A stretch of DNA of 49,465 bases from positions 1 to 49,465 of the forward strand of contig CALZJE010000061.1 in the NCBI GenBank assembly GCA_945787715.1, read 5' to 3'. Both the position numbers and the translations under genes were made by a program. This stretch comes from an uncultured Ectothiorhodospiraceae bacterium. Lineage in GTDB: Bacteria; Pseudomonadota; Gammaproteobacteria; S012-40. The number at the start of each line of letters is the position of its first letter. Within the stretch, counting starts at the first letter, position 1. Of the stretch, positions 46,695 to 49,465 are shown in pieces. The notes below the pieces were generated by a model. It was given only the letters and a program-made list of their open reading frames with translations, did no database searches and was not told the DNA's origin.

Positions 46695-47300
46695 ACGACA
46701 ACGATTTCCCTTCGATGAGTATCTCTTTTTGAAAAGACGTTCTGAATTTTAATGAGTTTCATTTAGTCCGCAAAATGATTCTTCACGCACCCTACTTTCG
46801 CTCTAAAATTATTAATAAGAAGGTTATTCAATAATTTCGTTTATATTTAAAGTTTGAATCCTATTCACGCAAATAATTAAATTCATCAATTCGCCACTTT
46901 CTTCATTTCATATCAACGATGTACTTACGTCAATTTGTGTAGTTGGTGTAATTCGACTTAGGTGAGTTTGAAATGTCCGAGTTCAGTTTTCTTTTCAAGT
47001 AAGGTATAGTATTCCTATAAATGGTCGAATAGTTTGCACCACTGTTTGAACGGCTCAGGTTCAGCGTTTTACTTTAAATTTTCTATATGTCGCAAGTTTT
47101 GAAAACACTGTAACGTAGCATCAAGCTATGATTTCCTGTTTAAATACGGTTAAAATATAGGCATCCAAGTAACCGGAAGTTAGAGTTCTACTACAGAATG
47201 ATTGATTATCCATCAGTCCGCCAGCGGGTAGCACTTTTTTCTGTTCAAGGAGGCAAGTTCGGTGTATTGTTTAACCAGTAGCGTGTACGAGGGTCGTCGC
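46695..47300 (+). other. ORF-less cassette 3, copy of the cassette at the window end
   Basis: 606 bp with no frame above about 40 codons that is not part of an attC. 46739-46953 matches 49245-49459 over 215 bp without net indel, about 85% by eye, including a perfect 31-bp stretch. Compared with that copy, the 5' end has lost roughly 55-70 bp, including its core site. It may carry a promoter, an RNA, or nothing. Confidence 0.7.
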
Positions 47301-47407
47301 GTCTAACAATTCGTTCCATTTGACCTTTTTAAGCGCTGCCGTTTTGTGTTTGAATAACACAAAACAACAGCGCTTAAATAAAAAGGCAACTGAACGAGGC
47401 GTTAGAG
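47301..47407 (+). repeat. attC site 3
   Basis: R'' GTCTAAC (47301) and R' GTTAGAG (47401). GTCGTCGCGTCTAAC would pair with a cassette start GTTAGACGCGACGAC, close to the start of the copy at 49128 (GTTAGTCGCAACGAG). Cassette 3 itself no longer has that start. The arms share CCATTTGACC and GGCAACTGAACGAGG with site 4. Confidence 0.85.
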
Positions 47408-47931
47408 GAAAACGAAAATTTATAATAAATATTTTAATGAAGTCTTTCCAAATACTTGGCTTTTATCTTCTTTTCCTATTAAAAACATCATTCTTTTCAC
47501 ATCTCGATTTTAACTCATTCTCCACCGTTAGCCTTGCAATCTCGTTTAAGTGAGTCAAGCAAATTTTTTATTTAACAATATTGCTAATCATCAGTCTACC
47601 CTCTTCAAAGATCAAAGTTATGTAAATCGAGCGCGGTAAAGCTGTCATTCGTTTAGGGGAGTTTTGAAGGGAGAGTTTCGCAAAGCCATCTGCTTGTTTT
47701 ACATTCTTCTTGATCATTGCCTGCTCAATTAACCCTTGAAACACATTATTGTCTTAATTCGTGCAATCCTGATAGAATTTACCAATATTTTGGGTGTGGT
47801 GTTTCAGAGTCGGTTCTGTTTTAAAAAATCGTGCTTAATTTAACCAACAATGGTTATGAGGCGTTCCAATGTTTGAGCAGGCTATCTTTATACACATTAA
47901 CAATACATTGTCTAGTACGAGGGAAGTTTTC
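47408..47931 (+). other. ORF-less cassette 4
   Basis: 524 bp without a convincing gene. A 38-codon frame from the ATG at 47438 (MKSFQILGFYLLFLLKTSFF) has no ribosome site, and longer frames only arise by running through the attC arms. The cassette is bounded by two good core sites, so the unit itself is intact. Confidence 0.6.
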
Positions 47932-48048
47932 CTCTAACAATTCGTTCCATTTGACCTTTTACAGCGTCGCTTGGTTTGCGAATTCGCTACGCTCATTTTA
48001 TCGCAAACCAAGCGACGCTGTAAAAGGCAACTGAACGAGGCGTTATAT
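47932..48048 (+). repeat. attC site 4 with a 27-bp perfect stem
   Basis: R'' CTCTAAC (47932) and R' GTTATAT (48042). GTTTTCCTCTAAC pairs with the cassette start GTTAGAGGAAAAC (13 bp). The central arms pair perfectly over 27 bp (CCTTTTACAGCGTCGCTTGG and on), unlike the bulged stems of the other sites. Confidence 0.85.
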
Positions 48049-48059
48049 GCAAAGAAAAA

Positions 48060-48542
48060 ATGAACATCATCATTAGAAATGCACATCCAAATGAATCCAT
48101 AGAACTTGGTAAACTAGCTATTCGTTCCAAAGCATTCTGGGGCTACTCAGATGATTTTATGAAAGCTTGCCATGATGAATTATTAATTCCCTCAGAGAAA
48201 ATCGAATCTGATAATTATTACTATTTTGTTGCAGAGAATAAAAATCACATAGTTGGATACTACGCTCTTGAAAAATTACCAAACCTCGATTTTGAATTGG
48301 AAGCCCTATTCGTTGAACCGAAATTAATTGGAACAGGTATTGGAAAGGATTTAATGAATCACGCAAAAAAATTCGCTGCTTTAAAAGGCGCTCATACTAT
48401 AATTATTCAAGGAGACCCGAACGCTACAAGTTTCTATTTGGCGGCCGGTGGGAAATTAACCGGCGAAAAGGAGTCGGTGAACATTCAAGGTAGATTTTTA
48501 CCGACATTTGAAATTTGTCTATCTAGTGACAATGAGATATAA
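48060..48542 (+). CDS. GNAT family N-acetyltransferase (cassette 5, first gene)
   Basis: This 160-residue protein has the GNAT fold. The start IIIRNAHPNESIELGKLAIRS is followed by motif A with acetyl-CoA loop FVEPKLIGTGIGKDLM (pattern Q/G-x-x-G-x-G/A) and a late motif B near FYLAAGGKLTGE. It transfers an acetyl group to an unknown amine. It starts 18 bp after the core site and is followed 9 bp later by a second GNAT gene. Confidence 0.88.
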   Translation: MNIIIRNAHPNESIELGKLAIRSKAFWGYSDDFMKACHDELLIPSEKIESDNYYYFVAENKNHIVGYYALEKLPNLDFELEALFVEPKLIGTGIGKDLMNHAKKFAALKGAHTIIIQGDPNATSFYLAAGGKLTGEKESVNIQGRFLPTFEICLSSDNEI

Positions 48543-48551
48543 ATATTCATA

Positions 48552-49037
48552 ATGAAAATTCAATCTTACAAAGACACCGATAAAATAGAGCTTAATAGAT
48601 TGGCACTAGAAGCATTCGCAGAATTTAAAGGCCAATATGACAATTGGAGTCAGGTAGAATCGAAAGTATGCAATATGTCTTCACTTTCCGACAAAGGTGA
48701 AATAATAGTCGCTCGAAAATTAGACACTATAGTGGGAGCAATTGTTTTTGTCCCTCCCGGACTTAACAATAACCCTAATATTGATAACTCTTGGGCCTCA
48801 ATCAGAATGCTGGTAGTATCACCAGAACATAGAAGAGAAGGTATTGGCAAACATCTTACTAAATTGTGTATTCAAAAAGCTAAAGATATTGGTGCAAGTA
48901 ACATTGCTCTACATACAAGTACAATAATGGAAATTGCCCTACCAATGTATCTTGAAATGGGTTTTATTAAAATAAAAGATGTAGAACCAATCTCAGGTGT
49001 AGAATATTCAATTTATAAACTAGAACTTTGCATATAA
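48552..49037 (+). CDS. GNAT family N-acetyltransferase (cassette 5, second gene)
   Basis: This 161-residue GNAT protein has the acetyl-CoA loop VSPEHRREGIGKHL in motif A and MYLEMGFIKI in motif B. It is related in fold, but not closely in sequence, to the first enzyme. The stop codon overlaps the attC 5 R'' region, as is usual for the last gene in a cassette. The substrate is unknown; two acetyltransferases in one cassette may act on related targets. Confidence 0.88.
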   Translation: MKIQSYKDTDKIELNRLALEAFAEFKGQYDNWSQVESKVCNMSSLSDKGEIIVARKLDTIVGAIVFVPPGLNNNPNIDNSWASIRMLVVSPEHRREGIGKHLTKLCIQKAKDIGASNIALHTSTIMEIALPMYLEMGFIKIKDVEPISGVEYSIYKLELCI

Positions 49038-49134
49038 CAAAACCTTCAATGTGACCTTTTTAAGCGCTGCCGTTTTGTGGTAAATTACCACAAAACAACA
49101 ACGCTTAAAAATGCACCTTAAGGCGGCGTTAGTC
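49032..49134 (+). repeat. attC site 5
   Basis: R'' ATATAAC (49032) and R' GTTAGTC (49128). CTTTGCATATAAC pairs with the cassette start GTTATATGCAAAG (13 bp). Arms match attC site 2 almost base for base apart from the loop. Confidence 0.88.
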
Positions 49135-49465
49135 GCAACGAGAAATTATTTTCGTTATATTTTTAACGTTTAAGCTAAACATTTCGTCATCGAGGTCGAA
49201 TGAAAAGGTTTTTCCCTTCAATGAGCCTCTCTTTTTAAAATGAAGTTCTGAATTTTAATGAGTTTCATTTAGTCCAAAAAATAACCTTTCAAGTCCACTA
49301 CTTTCGCTCAAAAATAATTAATAAGATGGTTATTCCGCATTTTTGTGTGTACTTAAAGTTCGAGTTCTATTCACGCAAATAATTGAATTTTTCGATTCGC
49401 CACTTTCATCGTTTCATGTCAACTATGTGCTTACGTCAATTTGTGTAGTTGGTGTAATTAAGTTT
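49135..49465 (+). other. start of cassette 6, ORF-less, second copy of cassette 3
   Basis: Its 215-bp core (49245-49459) matches 46739-46953. It keeps the 5' region with core GTTAGTC that cassette 3 has lost. No gene is seen up to the window edge; its attC lies beyond. Confidence 0.65.

Larger units (their letters stand above)
44795..49465 (+). mobile_element. integron gene-cassette array without integrase (CALIN-like), continues past window
   Basis: There are six cassettes in the same orientation: 44795-45944, 45945-46688, 46689-47401, 47402-48042, 48043-49128 and 49129 to the end (incomplete). Five attC sites of 103-117 bp have complementary arms, RYYYAAC and GTTRRRY cores, and share arm sequence. 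The 5' end of cassettes 1, 4 and 5 is complementary over 12-13 bp to the R'' side of their own attC, and cassette 2 over 10 bp. That is expected of circles that integrated at G/TT. There is no intI in the window. Confidence 0.85.

Noticed and set aside
46550-46762. 70-codon minus-strand frame over attC 2
   Set aside because: It is built from attC arms; the matching stretch in the second copy has a stop, so coding is not conserved.
47320-47553. 77-codon frame through attC 3 into cassette 4
   Set aside because: Its first half is attC arm sequence; the cassette part is only 38 codons with no ribosome site.
47831-48034. 67-codon frame through attC 4
   Set aside because: It depends on the palindromic attC arms and has no ribosome site.
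1-49465. CRISPR arrays, tRNA or rRNA genes, phage genes
   Set aside because: None recognised on either strand; the repeated structures at the right end are attC sites with differing cassettes, not regular spacers.

Overview
The window looks like a chromosomal segment of an AT-rich, sulfur-oxidising gammaproteobacterium, probably aquatic or marine. Three things support this. First, the housekeeping neighbourhoods match gammaproteobacteria: dapA-bamC-purC, bcp, PhoH, PerM-like, TusA/BepA, and lptFG divergent from pepA-holC-valS. Second, there is a soxXYZA cluster together with a persulfide-handling set (rhodanese, ETHE1-type dioxygenase, DsrE2, TusA). Third, there are several periplasmic c-type cytochromes. 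No species is claimed.

Layout. 1-12 kb is an envelope/redox region. It holds a diheme cytochrome (cut by the window edge), a pentaheme cytochrome overlapping an NHL-propeller lipoprotein, a c-di-GMP enzyme whose periplasmic sensor carries a CxxCH heme motif, a four-gene run (monoheme cytochrome, two Reg_prop-type propellers, one Kelch propeller), a LolA-like protein and an unrecognised secreted protein. 12-15 kb holds a decayed histidine-phosphatase gene, an acyltransferase, a CheY-like regulator and a voltage-gated-type cation channel starting directly at the purL stop codon. 15-24 kb is housekeeping: purL, purC, bamC, dapA, bcp and a PIN-PhoH ATPase. 24-31 kb starts with a PerM-like permease and continues with a sulfane-sulfur block: LysR regulator, ETHE1-type enzyme, rhodanese, a 47-residue membrane protein, an unknown 284-residue-class protein, DsrE2 and TusA. 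31-35 kb is bepA followed by soxX, soxY, soxZ and soxA. 35-44 kb is lptG/lptF and pepA-holC-acidic protein-valS.

From about 44.8 kb to the right end lies an array of integron gene cassettes with no integrase gene in the window. Five attC sites are readable. Four cassettes show 10-13 bp agreement between their own 5' end and their attC R'' box. The cassettes carry a HEAT-like protein, a frameshifted small protein plus a small membrane protein, two GNAT acetyltransferases, and ORF-less DNA. Two ORF-less cassettes are diverged copies of each other, and one has lost its 5' boundary by a small deletion.

A 212-bp MITE-like element with near-perfect terminal inverted repeats and a 5-bp target duplication sits immediately after the soxY stop, splitting soxXY from soxZA and carrying a strong hairpin. 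SoxY also ends in GGCDE instead of the usual GGCGG.

How the parts fit: SoxXA and SoxYZ would oxidise thiosulfate in the periplasm. Rhodanese, TusA and DsrE2 would pass sulfane sulfur in the cytoplasm, and the ETHE1-type enzyme would oxidise persulfides. SoxB, SoxCD, the Dsr core and an integron integrase are not in this window. All functional calls come from reading the sequence; no database search was run.
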